Source: Actinoplanes sp. DH11 (GTDB taxonomy: Bacteria > Actinomycetota > Actinomycetes > Mycobacteriales > Micromonosporaceae). From it: DNA of 64,000 nucleotides. Where the stretch lies: assembly GCF_020873875.1 (NCBI RefSeq), contig NZ_JAHWGU010000018.1, positions 118,497 through 182,496 of the forward strand. The letters run 5' to 3'. The translations under genes were made by a program, and so were the position numbers. Shown here one piece after another: positions 23,464 to 32,804 of the stretch; the stretch's first letter is position 1, and each line of letters begins with the position of its first letter. The notes under the pieces are model-generated. The model saw nothing but the letters and a program-made list of their open reading frames with translations. It did not search any database and was not told the DNA's origin.

Positions 23464-24465
23464 TCAGTTGAAGGCCCATCGCTGGTTGTTGCTGCCGACG
23501 CATGAGGCCACGATGACCTGCTTGCCGGGGCGGCCGCCGAAGAACGGATCGGTGAGGCACCGGCCGTTCGCCTGGTTGAGGAGCTGGCCGCGCTCGTTGA
23601 GCGCCCACTGCGCGGTCGTCCGGGTGTCGCAGCGGGTCAGCTCGACGCCGCCGTCGCCGACCAGGTAGGCGCACATGTCGAGCACCTCCAACGTCCGGTC
23701 GGCGTTCAGCTGCCACCGCTGCGGACTTGTGCCGTTGCAATCGTCGACGTGGACCTCGCCGCCGTCTTCGGCATCTCCGCCCTGCAGATCCAGGCAGAGC
23801 CCGTTGCCACTGATCAGGGCTCCCTCCGGTGCCACCAGCGGAGACGGCGGCACCAGCGCGTCCGGCGGAGCCGGTGCCACCGTCGCGGTCCGGGTCGCCG
23901 GTGCCGTTGCCGGTGCGGTCGTCGTGGTGCCCGCAGGCGCACCGGGCGTCGCCGTCCCGGTGGGAGACGCCGGCACGGCACTGGCCTGGCCGCTCGGGGC
24001 GGACTTCGCCGGGTTGTCCCCGTCAGGTCCGGAACCGCCGTCCCGCTCCGTTCCGGCGGGCCCCTCGCCGGCCCCCGGCTGGGCAGTCCCCGGCACGGCC
24101 GAACCGGAGACGCTCGCGGACGGCGCCGGACCGGTCACCACGGGCAGCCCTTGGTCAGGGAGGGACGTCGAGACGGCGGGCCGGAGCGCGGGACGCACCA
24201 CCGTGTACCCGATAAGGGCCAGCAGTGCCGCCAGCCCCACGCCGATCAGCAGCAATGGCCGATGCCGACGGCTGTCACGAGACTTCGCCCTGCTCGGCGT
24301 CGCACTGGGGACCGCCGGGATCACCTGTGTCGGTATTTCCCGCGTCGGGTCGGCCGGCCAGGTCGCCTCCGACGGCGAGACCTCCTGCGGGCCGTCGTCC
24401 TGAAGAACGAACGGACGAACCAGCAGCGGATCCCTGTTGTCGCCGTCTCCGCTCACTGAACCCAC
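23464..24465 (-). CDS. Membrane-anchored ricin-type beta-trefoil lectin protein
   Basis: 333 aa. Residues 1-70 are cytoplasmic and basic near the membrane. One hydrophobic segment (about 72-91, LLLIGVGLAALLALIGYTVV) is followed by a 110-residue Pro/Ser/Thr/Ala-rich stalk. A C-terminal ricin B domain (about 210-333) shows the repeated QRW/QW signature: QRWQLNADRTLEV, QWALNERGQLL and QRWAF. It should display a carbohydrate-binding domain outside the cell. It starts at GTG 24465 (GTG 24456 also possible). It is convergent with the sugar ABC operon, and a role in polysaccharide binding is inferred. Confidence 0.85.
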   Translation of the reverse strand: MGSVSGDGDNRDPLLVRPFVLQDDGPQEVSPSEATWPADPTREIPTQVIPAVPSATPSRAKSRDSRRHRPLLLIGVGLAALLALIGYTVVRPALRPAVSTSLPDQGLPVVTGPAPSASVSGSAVPGTAQPGAGEGPAGTERDGGSGPDGDNPAKSAPSGQASAVPASPTGTATPGAPAGTTTTAPATAPATRTATVAPAPPDALVPPSPLVAPEGALISGNGLCLDLQGGDAEDGGEVHVDDCNGTSPQRWQLNADRTLEVLDMCAYLVGDGGVELTRCDTRTTAQWALNERGQLLNQANGRCLTDPFFGGRPGKQVIVASCVGSNNQRWAFN

Positions 24466-24828
24466 GGACTAAGCCACCCCCACGGTCGAGCACGTCGGTG
24501 AACCAACTTACCGGCCTGTCCCGGTCGGCGCGGGATGCCGCTCGATCGATGGCATCCGCACCCGCCCTCCCTGCCGTTCGTGATCCGACATCGACCCTTG
24601 ACGGTCCCGGGACGCGACTGACGACACCGCCGCGTCGTGAGAGCTGGCATCTCGCAGCGGCTGTTGGTCGTCCGGCGTCTCGAACCCGTCCCGTGCTGCG
24701 GGGGCCACCCGCTCGCACCAGGCCCGGAAGCCTGGTGCGAGCGGTCCCTGGGAACCGCTCCGATGCGGTCGGTTCTCGGCTGTCGTTCACCGCCGCGAGG
24801 GCTGCCAACGGCGTGCGCCGGTTGGCCG
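24466..24828. other. Intergenic region with terminator of the VIT/VWA operon
   Basis: In these 363 bp I see no supportable gene. It holds the hairpin at 24710-24743 and, left of it, the promoter area of the lectin gene on the minus strand. Confidence 0.55.
24710..24743 (-). terminator. Intrinsic terminator of the MerR-VIT/VWA operon
   Basis: Perfect 14-bp arms CGCTCGCACCAGGC (24710-24723) and GCCTGGTGCGAGCG (24730-24743) with a six-base loop lie about 86 bp past the stop of the VIT/VWA gene. Confidence 0.8.
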
Positions 24829-27369
24829 TCAGCGTTTCCAGAACGGCTTGGACTGTTTGGTTGGCGGCGCTGTGGTGTCGGCCACAGTGCCGGCGTCGGC
24901 ATGGTCATCCGCGGCCGGCTTGTCGATTCCGGGCTCGCCGGTCGCGGCTTTCTCGGTTCCGGTCTTATGGGTTTCGGTCTTGTGGGTTCCGGGGGACAGC
25001 TCGCCGAGCACCCGCAATGCGGCCGTCCACTTCTCCTGCAGGGACGCATCCCCGCGTAGCAGCGTGATCAGCTCGCGCAGCCGGTCGAGCTCGGTGCTGG
25101 ACACCGAAGTGATCAGCACTTCCAGGCGGCTGGCCAGGTCGTCGAGCAGATCGCGCCGGTCCAGCGCGGGCAGACCGCCGGACTCCCGAAGCCGGTCGGC
25201 CTCCACGGCGATGAGGTCCCTGATCTCGGAGACGGCGAGCTCGGTGTCCTGGAACGCCATGGGTCCGCCCCGCCGCGCCCGCCCCATGGGAGCCATGAAG
25301 CCACGCGGTGCCGATCCTCCCGCGGCCGCAGCGCCCAGCACGCCGCCCGCCTTCGCGCGGACCGGACTGAATCCCGGCCGGCCGGGACCCGGAGGCGGCG
25401 GGGAAGGCGCCATCGGCGACGCCGGCGGCATCGCGTCGAACGAGGCGAGCGCGGGCGCGGCGCCGGCGGTGAAGTGATGGGGAACCGGAGTGGAAGCCGG
25501 CATCTCCCAGCCCGACGGGAACTCGACAGGCTGGGTCACTCGTTTCGTTGAGCCGCCCTCGTTGACGACGCGCTCGTCCACCGCCACGAACGCGGTGAAC
25601 CGGCACAGGACCCCGAACCGCAGGGACGTGTGCACGATCTCTTGCTCGAGGGCGTGGTCGCCGGCCGCATACGCGTCCTGCAGATCCCGTAGCCTGGCCC
25701 GCGCCCAGAGGGAGGTGACCGCCGGCTCGGCGCGCTGCTGGACCGTGACAGCGGTGCGGAACGGCTGGTCGTCACGCGTGCGTCCGATGATCGTGAGGTC
25801 GCCGGCCGGCGTGCCGGTGTAGCGACCGGTGATCACCAGTGGCACCCCTGGGTAGAGGCCGGGCAACCGAGCCGGACTCCGGCTCTCCTCGATCAGGGTG
25901 ATGCCGTCACCGGTCAGGGTCAGCCCGGTCACGACCGGAGCGCCGATGCGACGGTGGATGTGCTCCATGGCCTCGTCGAGCCGGTCCTCACTTTCCACCA
26001 GCTCGGCCCGGCCGGCGCCCAGCGCGGCGAGCCGGCCGAGGAAGCCGGCGTTGACCGCTCGGTCGATGCCGACGGTGTGCACGCGGGTGGACCCGATGAG
26101 CGGGCGCACCTCACGCACGATCTGATCCTCGTTGCCCACCTGACCGTCGGTCACCAGGACAAGCACACGGTCGCGGCCGGTGCTGTCGGACAACAGGGCC
26201 AGCCCGGCACTCAACGGGGACAGCAATTCGGTGCCGCCGCGGGCGTCGGCGCGGGCCAAGTGCTCGACCGCACGGTAGCGGTTGCGATCCGAGGCCTCGG
26301 ACAGCCCGTCACCGAGACCGGCCGGCTTCTCGACGTGGTGGTCGAAGGTGAGCACGGCGAAACGGTCGGCGCTGGTCAGTGTGTCGATCACTCGCGCCGC
26401 GGCGCGACGGGCGGCCACCATCTTCCAGCCGCCCATGCTGCCGGAACGGTCCAGCAGGAGCACCACGTCCTTCGGCCGGGGCGGTGCCGCAGCCTCGGGT
26501 GGGAGCACCACGAGCTGGTAGGTGCCTCCCTTGCTGTCACTGTCACTGTCACTGTCGGGCACGGCGACGGCCGACTCCCCGCCGGCGGCGTAGGCAAGCC
26601 GGAGCACGAAATCGCGGTCAGCGCGCTCACCGGGGGCGATCCGCAGCGTCCCCTCGTGATCGGTGACGGTGTGCAGACTGGATCGCACCTCGCCCAGCTC
26701 CAAGCCGGCCGGGTCGACCTGGACACCGATCGACAGGCGCAGCGGATTGGGGAAGCCAGGCAGCAGCACCGGAGGGGAGATGCGCGAAGCGTCCGGAACG
26801 GCGTCGGTGTCCGGGTGTTGGCCGTCGCCGGCGTAGGGTCCCGGAAGCGGCGTCCCGGGGACGTAACGGGGGGCCACGACCAGCGGGAACCGGAAGGTGG
26901 CTGCGCCGTCCTCATACGGCAGGGGGCCGACCATGACCAGCCGGACCGTCACGCGTTCGCCGGGCACGATGTTGCCGACCCGCATGGTGAAGACGTCCGG
27001 CCGTTCCTCTTCGGCGATGGATGCCCGCTGGCCCGCTGCCACGGCCTGGTCATACTGCTCCCTGGCCGCACCGCGCTCCTTCAGGTGGGCGGTCACGGTG
27101 CGGTCGGCGGCGGTCATCGTCATGCCCGTGACGGCCGCACGATCCGGCAGGGGGAAGACGTACGTGGCCTCGAGTGCCGTGTCGTGCGCGTTGACGAACT
27201 CCGCGGTCAGCTCGGTCCGCACCACGAGTCCGCTGATCGAGGCCTGCACGTCGAGGACATCCAGCGGCAGGTTGCCACGGTCGGTGAGCAGTGAGCCGAA
27301 GCCGGCGTCGGGTTGATCCCGGAGTCGTTCCAGCTCGGTCGGACCCATCGGATTGACGGAAATGATCAT
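24829..27369 (-). CDS. VIT and von Willebrand factor A domain protein
   Basis: 846 aa. Residues about 10-135 form a VIT domain (EFVNAHDTALEATYVFPLP, FTMRVGNIVPGE). A vWA domain follows (about 295-470) with an intact metal site DRSGSMGG (about 304) and VLVTDGQVGNE. The layout is that of inter-alpha-trypsin-inhibitor heavy-chain-like proteins. The last 250 residues contain a Pro/Gly/Met-rich linker and a helical segment, then a Lys/Thr/Asp-rich tail. A short DSDSDSDS repeat precedes the vWA domain. There is no signal peptide, so it is probably cytoplasmic. Its ATG overlaps the stop of the MerR gene, so the two are coupled. The function is unknown; metal-dependent protein assembly is inferred. 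Confidence 0.85.
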   Translation of the reverse strand: MIISVNPMGPTELERLRDQPDAGFGSLLTDRGNLPLDVLDVQASISGLVVRTELTAEFVNAHDTALEATYVFPLPDRAAVTGMTMTAADRTVTAHLKERGAAREQYDQAVAAGQRASIAEEERPDVFTMRVGNIVPGERVTVRLVMVGPLPYEDGAATFRFPLVVAPRYVPGTPLPGPYAGDGQHPDTDAVPDASRISPPVLLPGFPNPLRLSIGVQVDPAGLELGEVRSSLHTVTDHEGTLRIAPGERADRDFVLRLAYAAGGESAVAVPDSDSDSDSKGGTYQLVVLPPEAAAPPRPKDVVLLLDRSGSMGGWKMVAARRAAARVIDTLTSADRFAVLTFDHHVEKPAGLGDGLSEASDRNRYRAVEHLARADARGGTELLSPLSAGLALLSDSTGRDRVLVLVTDGQVGNEDQIVREVRPLIGSTRVHTVGIDRAVNAGFLGRLAALGAGRAELVESEDRLDEAMEHIHRRIGAPVVTGLTLTGDGITLIEESRSPARLPGLYPGVPLVITGRYTGTPAGDLTIIGRTRDDQPFRTAVTVQQRAEPAVTSLWARARLRDLQDAYAAGDHALEQEIVHTSLRFGVLCRFTAFVAVDERVVNEGGSTKRVTQPVEFPSGWEMPASTPVPHHFTAGAAPALASFDAMPPASPMAPSPPPPGPGRPGFSPVRAKAGGVLGAAAAGGSAPRGFMAPMGRARRGGPMAFQDTELAVSEIRDLIAVEADRLRESGGLPALDRRDLLDDLASRLEVLITSVSSTELDRLRELITLLRGDASLQEKWTAALRVLGELSPGTHKTETHKTGTEKAATGEPGIDKPAADDHADAGTVADTTAPPTKQSKPFWKR

Positions 27370-27995
27370 TCGTGTCTCCCATTGGTCAGCCCACTCGACG
27401 CGAGCATTGCGAGCAAGGGTCGGGCGGCCGCGGCGAGCTCGTCACGGTCGAGGCCGGCGGGGGGATCGGGCACCAGCAGGATGACGCCGGCGCCGAGGGG
27501 AAAGCCGGTGAGCACCGGCTCGTGCTCAGCAGCCTGGTCACCGTGCGCGGTGGCGGGTTCGTAGCTGACGAAGCCGGGCGCCGTCTGCCAGTCGGGTGAG
27601 GCCGGTGACGGCTCGGCTGCCGGCGCGTGTTTCCAGAAAGGCGGCCGAGCCGCGTCCTCCGGCGTGGGTGCGCCAGTGGCCAGAAGCTCGCCGGGCACCC
27701 GGGAGGCGGCCGCGAGGGTCTCGTCGGAGGCGCCGGCCAGCTCCCCTTGGATCTCGGCGAGCGTGCGGCCGGCCGCCTGGCGCCGTTTGATCGCCACCAG
27801 TTGCAGCAGGTGACGTGGCCCGTAGAGGGCATTGCGCCCGCGGGTCCCGAGCGGCCGGTCGACCAGGCCGATAGTCGTATACCACCGGATAGACCTGCGG
27901 TCGGGCAGATCACGGACGCGTCCGTTGGGTGCGCCCGGGTACTCGGCGGCGAGAGCCGCATGAGCCCGCTCGACCAACTGCTCCATCGTCCACAT
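27366..27995 (-). CDS. MerR-family transcriptional regulator
   Basis: 209 aa. The N-terminus holds a MerR-type winged helix (VRDLPDRRSIRWYTTIGLVDRPLG, then RNALYGPRHLLQLVAIKRRQAAGRTLAEIQ; each given in part of the run). The remaining 110 residues are a Pro/Ala-rich linker and a small C-terminal domain (FPLGAGVILLVP) of unknown ligand. The ATG at 27995 has no ribosome binding site and sits about where transcription would start, so the mRNA is probably leaderless. It is the first gene of an operon with the VIT/VWA gene (four-base overlap). The promoter spacer carries two TGACACTGTCA boxes, the expected binding place for a MerR protein. Confidence 0.82.
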   Translation of the reverse strand: MWTMEQLVERAHAALAAEYPGAPNGRVRDLPDRRSIRWYTTIGLVDRPLGTRGRNALYGPRHLLQLVAIKRRQAAGRTLAEIQGELAGASDETLAAASRVPGELLATGAPTPEDAARPPFWKHAPAAEPSPASPDWQTAPGFVSYEPATAHGDQAAEHEPVLTGFPLGAGVILLVPDPPAGLDRDELAAAARPLLAMLASSGLTNGRHE

Positions 27996-28003
27996 GCCAG
28001 AAA

Positions 28004-28032
28004 GTTTGACACTGTCACGGTGACACTGTCAA
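28004..28032 (-). promoter_or_regulatory. MerR-type promoter with tandem TGACACTGTCA operators
   Basis: On the minus strand TTGACA (28032-28027) is followed by a 17-bp spacer and TCAAAC (28009-28004). Initiation about seven bases on would fall at the MerR gene ATG. Two copies of the palindrome TGACACTGTCA (28007-28017 and 28021-28031), 14 bp apart, fill the spacer and both promoter hexamers. Together they also form a larger near-palindrome. Confidence 0.7.
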
Positions 28033-28113
28033 TATCGGAGCCGGACGCGGGGCTACTGCGGTTCGGGGAGTACGGGGGTACTGCGATGGGGGCCAAGCCG
28101 AGCCGGAGGAGGA

Positions 28114-28806
28114 ATGATGCTGGAGAAGCTGCGGCTGATCAGCCTGTCGCACGTCAACGATCCGGCGCGGATGAGCGTGTTCCCGGGCGACCCGCCGTTC
28201 GAACTGGAGACGGTGGCGACGCTGGAGCGGGATGGCTTCTACCTGCGGGCCGTGCGGGCGGGCGAGCACACCGGCACGCACTGGGGCGCGCCCGGCCACT
28301 TCGCCGCGGGGGAGCGGCTCGCCGACGAGCTCGACCCGGCGGACCTGTTCCGGCCGGCGGTGCGGATCGATGTCCGGGCGGCGTGTGCTGCCGATCCGGG
28401 GCACGCGGTGAGCATTGCGGAGATCGAGCGCTGGGAGGAACAGCACGGCCGGATCCCCGACGAAGCAGTGGTGATCATTTGGACTGGCTGGGAGAACAGG
28501 TTCGGGACGGCGGATTTCGACCGCCATCCCGGGTTCGCGCCGGAGACAGTGCGATGGCTGATCGCCACCGGCCGGCTGGGGCAGCGCGGTGGCACCGGGA
28601 CCGACGCGTTCAGCCCCGACGTCAGCACCGACACCGAGTTCACCGTCTCGAAGCTGGTCTACCGGCGCCGGCGGATCAGTCTGGAGATCCTCGCCAATCT
28701 CGGCGAGCTGCCCGCCACCGGGGCGTTCGTGCTGTGTGGCGGGCAGATCAACCGGGCCGGCTCCGGTTCCACCGCCCTGATCTACGGCGTGCTGCCACCC
28801 GGCTGA
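28114..28806 (+). CDS. Cyclase family protein (kynurenine formamidase-like metal hydrolase)
   Basis: 230 aa. It contains the cyclase-family metal motif HTGTHWGAPGHF (about residue 49-60) and later GTDAFSPDVS (about 165). Relatives include bacterial kynurenine formamidase, isatin hydrolase and polyketide-associated cyclases, all hydrolases that use the HxGTHxDxPxH type site; here the Asp of that motif is replaced (W-G-A-P), so the exact activity is open. GGAGGAGG (28105-28112) precedes two adjacent ATG codons at 28114 and 28117. It is divergent from the MerR operon, whose operator may also affect it, and overlaps the metalloprotease gene tail to tail by 25 bp. Confidence 0.8.
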   Translation: MMLEKLRLISLSHVNDPARMSVFPGDPPFELETVATLERDGFYLRAVRAGEHTGTHWGAPGHFAAGERLADELDPADLFRPAVRIDVRAACAADPGHAVSIAEIERWEEQHGRIPDEAVVIIWTGWENRFGTADFDRHPGFAPETVRWLIATGRLGQRGGTGTDAFSPDVSTDTEFTVSKLVYRRRRISLEILANLGELPATGAFVLCGGQINRAGSGSTALIYGVLPPG

Positions 28807-30950
28807 GCGGTCTCCTCGGCGGGAAAGGTCTGCCCGTTGACAGTCAGGGTGTAAGGGGCGTACTGCCGGACCGTCCCGGTCGGTTCGTCGTAGGCGACGA
28901 TCGCCGCGACCTTCGGGTAATCACGCAGCTTGGCGAAGTCCTCCAGCGCGACCACCTTGGCCCGTGCCCGGCCGAGCCCGACCAGAGTGACGTGCCAGTT
29001 GTGCACGGCCAGCGGGCGGACCTGCGTGAACGAACGCCAGCCGTCGAGCGAGGCGCTGTCGATCGTGACCGCGCCGACCGAGATGTCGCCAACGTGCCAG
29101 CCACCCCGGTTGACGGCACTGTCGCTGACGTAACGGAAACCGAGGAGAACGCGTTTCCCGGCATAAGCGGACAGGTCGTAACTGCGCCTGACGTCCGTGG
29201 CGATGCCGGTGAGCGCCGGGCCCAGCGGTCCGGTCACGGTCTCGTCGCCGGCGACCGTCCGGTAGGTGCGACCCCCGTCGGCGGAGACGGTGACATAGCC
29301 GTGATCGAAGCCCGGCTCCAGGCGGTACGTGGTGGTGAAGCGCAGGACGGCGTCGCGGGCCGGCACCTCGACCGGCCGCACCGCTGCCGCGTCGGCGTCG
29401 GCGTCGTTGCCGGAGAAGAGAGCGCCGGCGTCGAGCTTCCATGCGAGCGGGCTCGGCGGCAGCGTCGCGGCGCCCTGGAAGGTGACCGACCGCAGCCTGT
29501 TGGGCAGGCGGACGTAATCCGCGCCGTTGGGCGGAGCTCCCGGGGTGCCGTGCGAGGCGGGACTGCTCAGGTTGACCGTCGATCGCAGGCTGGCCGCCGA
29601 GACCCGGTCCCGGTCCACTCCCTTGAGGACGCTGTCCGGTTCGTCGGTGGACTTGTCCACCAGAGTCATCGTCTGGAAGTCGTGCAGCACGTCGTAAAGG
29701 TTCGTTCCGGCCGGCAGCGCGGCGGCAAGCGCGTCCAGGCCGCGGTTCTCGGTGTCGTGGTGCAGCGCGGAGAGGATCTTCATACCGAAGCGGTCGTGCA
29801 GGTAGAGCATCAGCTGGTACGTGATGCCGTAATCGGCGAGAACCCCGTCCGCGGTGTTGCCCTCGTCCCACAGGTTCAACGAGTTCGCCGGTCCGTTGCA
29901 GTCACGCGGGTTCGGGTTGTAGAGCGTCTTCACTCCACCGAAACCCTGGTAACAGGTGAGGTGATTGTCGAAGCCGAGGTGGTGAACGCCCCGGCGGGAC
30001 GCGACATAACCGGTCAGGCTCTGTGCGTAATCGCTGAGTCCTTCCTCCAGCCAGCTCTCCTCTTCCGGATCGGTGTAGTAAGTGAGCAGGTGCTGCCACT
30101 CGTGGGCGAATGTGGACTCGTACATCCACGGCCGAGCGGGGCGGCTGGTGCAGAGGTCGTCGGTCGGCTCGTTGCGGGGGTTCGCGCCCATCCGGTGGGC
30201 CCAGTCGAAGGCGTCGATGGTCAGCACGTTGCGATCGAAAAGCTCGTTGAGCTGTGCGGAGAAGAAGCCGGAGATGTATGTGGGGCGTTCCGGGAAGTTG
30301 AAGTAGTTGTCGTCGCGGACGTTGTCCACCAGGGTCACGGTGCGGTGACCGGCGCCGGTGAAGTCTCCGTTGGTGCCCGCGTTGACCCCGGTGCGCTCCG
30401 GCGGGGTGCTGAATGCGGCTGTCTCCCGGGGGTAGATCTTCTCGTCGAACTCGCGGACGAGGTCGGCAACCTGCGCGTCGGTCACCGTGGTGGCCTCACC
30501 GCGGCAGTCGCCCGCGGGGAAGGCGAGGTCCTTGGCCACCCATACCTCGATGTACTCGCCGACGGCTCGCAGCTCGTAGTCCTTGGGGTAGACGTCGCTC
30601 TCGATCTCGTTGAGCCCAGCCCAGGTGCGTACGGTCCCCACCGGCGGGCTGTCGGCGGCGGCGCGGCGTCCCGTCGGCCCGGGGCGGTAGGTGGCCGGTG
30701 GGAGCGGCTTCCCGTTCAGGGTGAGCCGGGTCGGTGTGAGCTCCCGGGTGTCCTCGGCGACGGCGGTCCCGGACGCGGCCGGCGTGGCCTCGGGTGCGGA
30801 GGGACCAGGAGACGGTGGTGCGGCGGACAACGCAGCAGTCCCCGGTGTGGAGGGGGGCAACGACGGTTGCGGTACGGCGGACACGGGGGCGGCGAAGAGC
30901 GGGATGGTAACGGCAATAGTCGCGAAGCTCGCAAAAAGGGTACGCGTCAC
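28782..30950 (-). CDS. Secreted M6-like zinc metalloprotease
   Basis: About 722 aa. A signal peptide is read from GTG 30950 (MTRTLFASFATIAVTIPLF, then cleavage after PVSA); GTG 30998 is an alternative start. After a Pro/Ala-rich segment comes a zinc protease domain with FAHEWQHLL (about residue 280) and a downstream EEGLSDYAQ Glu ligand, as in gluzincin-type enzymes. The C-terminal part has a beta-sandwich resembling the immune inhibitor A end domain (VTVSADGGRTYRTVAG). It should be exported and cleave proteins outside the cell. It overlaps the cyclase gene stop. No dedicated inhibitor gene is visible. Confidence 0.8.
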   Translation of the reverse strand: MTRTLFASFATIAVTIPLFAAPVSAVPQPSLPPSTPGTAALSAAPPSPGPSAPEATPAASGTAVAEDTRELTPTRLTLNGKPLPPATYRPGPTGRRAAADSPPVGTVRTWAGLNEIESDVYPKDYELRAVGEYIEVWVAKDLAFPAGDCRGEATTVTDAQVADLVREFDEKIYPRETAAFSTPPERTGVNAGTNGDFTGAGHRTVTLVDNVRDDNYFNFPERPTYISGFFSAQLNELFDRNVLTIDAFDWAHRMGANPRNEPTDDLCTSRPARPWMYESTFAHEWQHLLTYYTDPEEESWLEEGLSDYAQSLTGYVASRRGVHHLGFDNHLTCYQGFGGVKTLYNPNPRDCNGPANSLNLWDEGNTADGVLADYGITYQLMLYLHDRFGMKILSALHHDTENRGLDALAAALPAGTNLYDVLHDFQTMTLVDKSTDEPDSVLKGVDRDRVSAASLRSTVNLSSPASHGTPGAPPNGADYVRLPNRLRSVTFQGAATLPPSPLAWKLDAGALFSGNDADADAAAVRPVEVPARDAVLRFTTTYRLEPGFDHGYVTVSADGGRTYRTVAGDETVTGPLGPALTGIATDVRRSYDLSAYAGKRVLLGFRYVSDSAVNRGGWHVGDISVGAVTIDSASLDGWRSFTQVRPLAVHNWHVTLVGLGRARAKVVALEDFAKLRDYPKVAAIVAYDEPTGTVRQYAPYTLTVNGQTFPAEETAQPGGSTP

Positions 30951-31007
30951 GTCTCGCGACGCTACCCGCGATCGCGAGATCGTGACGCCAACACCCACCG
31001 TTGTGGA

Positions 31008-31778
31008 TCAGGAAACCTCCCGTCGGAGCACTCTCACCACCCCGAGCACCAGGGGAAGCACCACCCAGAGGGCCACCGAGGCCGCCAGCCTGGCCCACTC
31101 GCCACCGGTCATGTCGGGCGCGGTCATGGCCTGCGAGGTGACGTTGAGGTCCAGCCACTCCGCAGCGGTGCGCAACCCACTGATGCTCTCCGCGAGGATC
31201 GTCCAGACCGTCGGCAGCGCGAAGTAGATGACGATCGCGAGCGGGGTGCTCAGCAGCAGGGCGCCGAAGGCGATGCCCATCAACACGAAGATGATCTGCA
31301 TGAGCAGGCCCTGCCAGAGGAGGCTGCTGTCGAGGCTCCACGAGCCGTCGGCGCCGAGCAGCCCGGCGATGGCGTTGCTCGCCGCGGCCAGCAGCGCGGT
31401 CGCCACCGTGGCGGCGATCGCGATCAAGGTGCCCGCGGCCAGTTTGGCCAGCAGCACCCGGCCGCGTGCGGGAGCGAGCGTGAAGGTGGACAGCGCGGTC
31501 CGCTGCGACCACTCGCTGGTGATCGAGAGGATGCCGAGCACCGGCAGGAGCACCGCGGACGGCGCCAACCCGAAGGTGAAGAAGGCCTCGTACGTCTGTT
31601 CCGCGTCCTCCGCCCAGCCCAGCAGGATCCCCGACGTGGCGGCAGTGGCCAGCCCTATGATGATCAACAGCCAGAGGCCGGCTCGGGTGTCCGCCAGTTT
31701 CCGCAGCTCGACCAGGGTCAGCCGGGACAGGGGCAGGGTCTGTGCCGAAGTCTGCGGCGGGTTGCTGACGGCGGTCAT
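31008..31778 (-). CDS. ABC exporter permease (ABC-2 type)
   Basis: 256 aa with six predicted membrane segments (first at about 30-50, last at about 230-250). There is no lipoprotein or enzymatic domain. It starts at ATG 31778 and overlaps the ATPase stop by four bases (ATGA), so the two form one exporter. ABC-2 exporters of this size move drugs, lipids or peptides outward; the substrate is unknown. The divergent two-component system is a likely regulator. Confidence 0.85.
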   Translation of the reverse strand: MTAVSNPPQTSAQTLPLSRLTLVELRKLADTRAGLWLLIIIGLATAATSGILLGWAEDAEQTYEAFFTFGLAPSAVLLPVLGILSITSEWSQRTALSTFTLAPARGRVLLAKLAAGTLIAIAATVATALLAAASNAIAGLLGADGSWSLDSSLLWQGLLMQIIFVLMGIAFGALLLSTPLAIVIYFALPTVWTILAESISGLRTAAEWLDLNVTSQAMTAPDMTGGEWARLAASVALWVVLPLVLGVVRVLRREVS

Positions 31779-32674
31779 CGGGTGACTCCTTCGAGGCCGG
31801 AGTTGGCGGTGAGTCGCAGGAACATCTCTTCGAGGCCACCTGACCCGGCGGGGCGCAGCTCGAGCAGCACCACACCGGCGGCGGTCGCCTCCTGGGCCAG
31901 CGTCTGCGCGTCCGTGGGGACGAGCAGGGAGCCGTCCGCGGACCGTGACGCGGTCACCCCCATCCGGTCGAGCAGCGACTCGAGGGCGGCCGGGTCGCTG
32001 GCGCGTACCACCGTGCCCGCGGCACTGAGCAGCTCGTCCTTGTCGCCCTGCGCCAGGATCTTGCCCTTGCCGATCACGACCAGCCGATCGGCGACCGCCT
32101 CCACCTCGCGCAGCAGGTGCGACGACAGCAGCACGGTGCCACCGCGATCGGCGAACTCGCGGAGCAGGCCACGCATCCAGAAGATGCCCTCGGGGTCGAG
32201 GCCGTTCGCCGGCTCGTCGAGGATCAGCACCGCCGGGTCGCCGAGCATGGCGTACGCGAGACCGAGTCGCTGGCGCATGCCCAGCGAGTACGCCTTGACC
32301 CGGCGGCGGGCGGCGGTCGCGTCCAGCCCCACCCGGGCCATCCGTTCCGGGACCCGGGCGGTGTCCAGCCCCATGGTGATCGCGGCCAGGGCCAGCGTCT
32401 CCCTGCCGGTGCGACCGGCGTGCTGCGCGGAGGCGTCCAGCAGCACGCCCACGCGCCGGCCCGGGTTGCCGAGTTCCCGGTACGGCATGCCGCAGACGGT
32501 GGCCCGCCCGGAGGTGGGTGGGGTGAGGCCGCAGATCATTCGCAGCGTGGTGGACTTGCCGGCGCCGTTCGGCCCGAGGAAACCGGTCACCGTGCCCGGC
32601 TCGCAGGTGAACGACACGTCGTCGACGGCGCGTTGCGCCCCGTACGTCTTGGTCAGGTTCTCGACCGTAATCAT
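31775..32674 (-). CDS. ABC exporter ATP-binding protein
   Basis: 299 aa. Walker A is GPNGAGKST (about 33), the signature is YSLGMRQRLGLA (about 133) and Walker B is VLILDEPANGLDP (about 152), followed by the H-loop SSHLL. The C-terminal 90 residues are the extension seen in drug-exporter ATPases. ATG 32674 begins MITVENLTKTYG; there is no ribosome binding site, so a leaderless mRNA is possible. It pairs with the overlapping permease gene and is divergent from the histidine kinase gene across about 130 bp. Confidence 0.9.
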   Translation of the reverse strand: MITVENLTKTYGAQRAVDDVSFTCEPGTVTGFLGPNGAGKSTTLRMICGLTPPTSGRATVCGMPYRELGNPGRRVGVLLDASAQHAGRTGRETLALAAITMGLDTARVPERMARVGLDATAARRRVKAYSLGMRQRLGLAYAMLGDPAVLILDEPANGLDPEGIFWMRGLLREFADRGGTVLLSSHLLREVEAVADRLVVIGKGKILAQGDKDELLSAAGTVVRASDPAALESLLDRMGVTASRSADGSLLVPTDAQTLAQEATAAGVVLLELRPAGSGGLEEMFLRLTANSGLEGVTR

Positions 32675-32804
32675 GGAGACAGCGTGCTGGCCGAGGCGTG
32701 CCAGCCGCGTCGGCCGACGGTCGATGCCCGCGAACCTTCGTCGATATCTCACCTACAACTTTGGTCGGTATCGGGGTTCGCCACGGGTCCGTAAAGTCGA
32801 TTCC

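Noticed and set aside
23118..23505. Plus-strand frames of about 105-117 codons rich in Cys, Arg and Ala over the minisatellite
   Set aside because: Open because the repeat units are multiples of three; no start signal, composition unlike secreted Cys-rich proteins, and overlap with the lectin gene.
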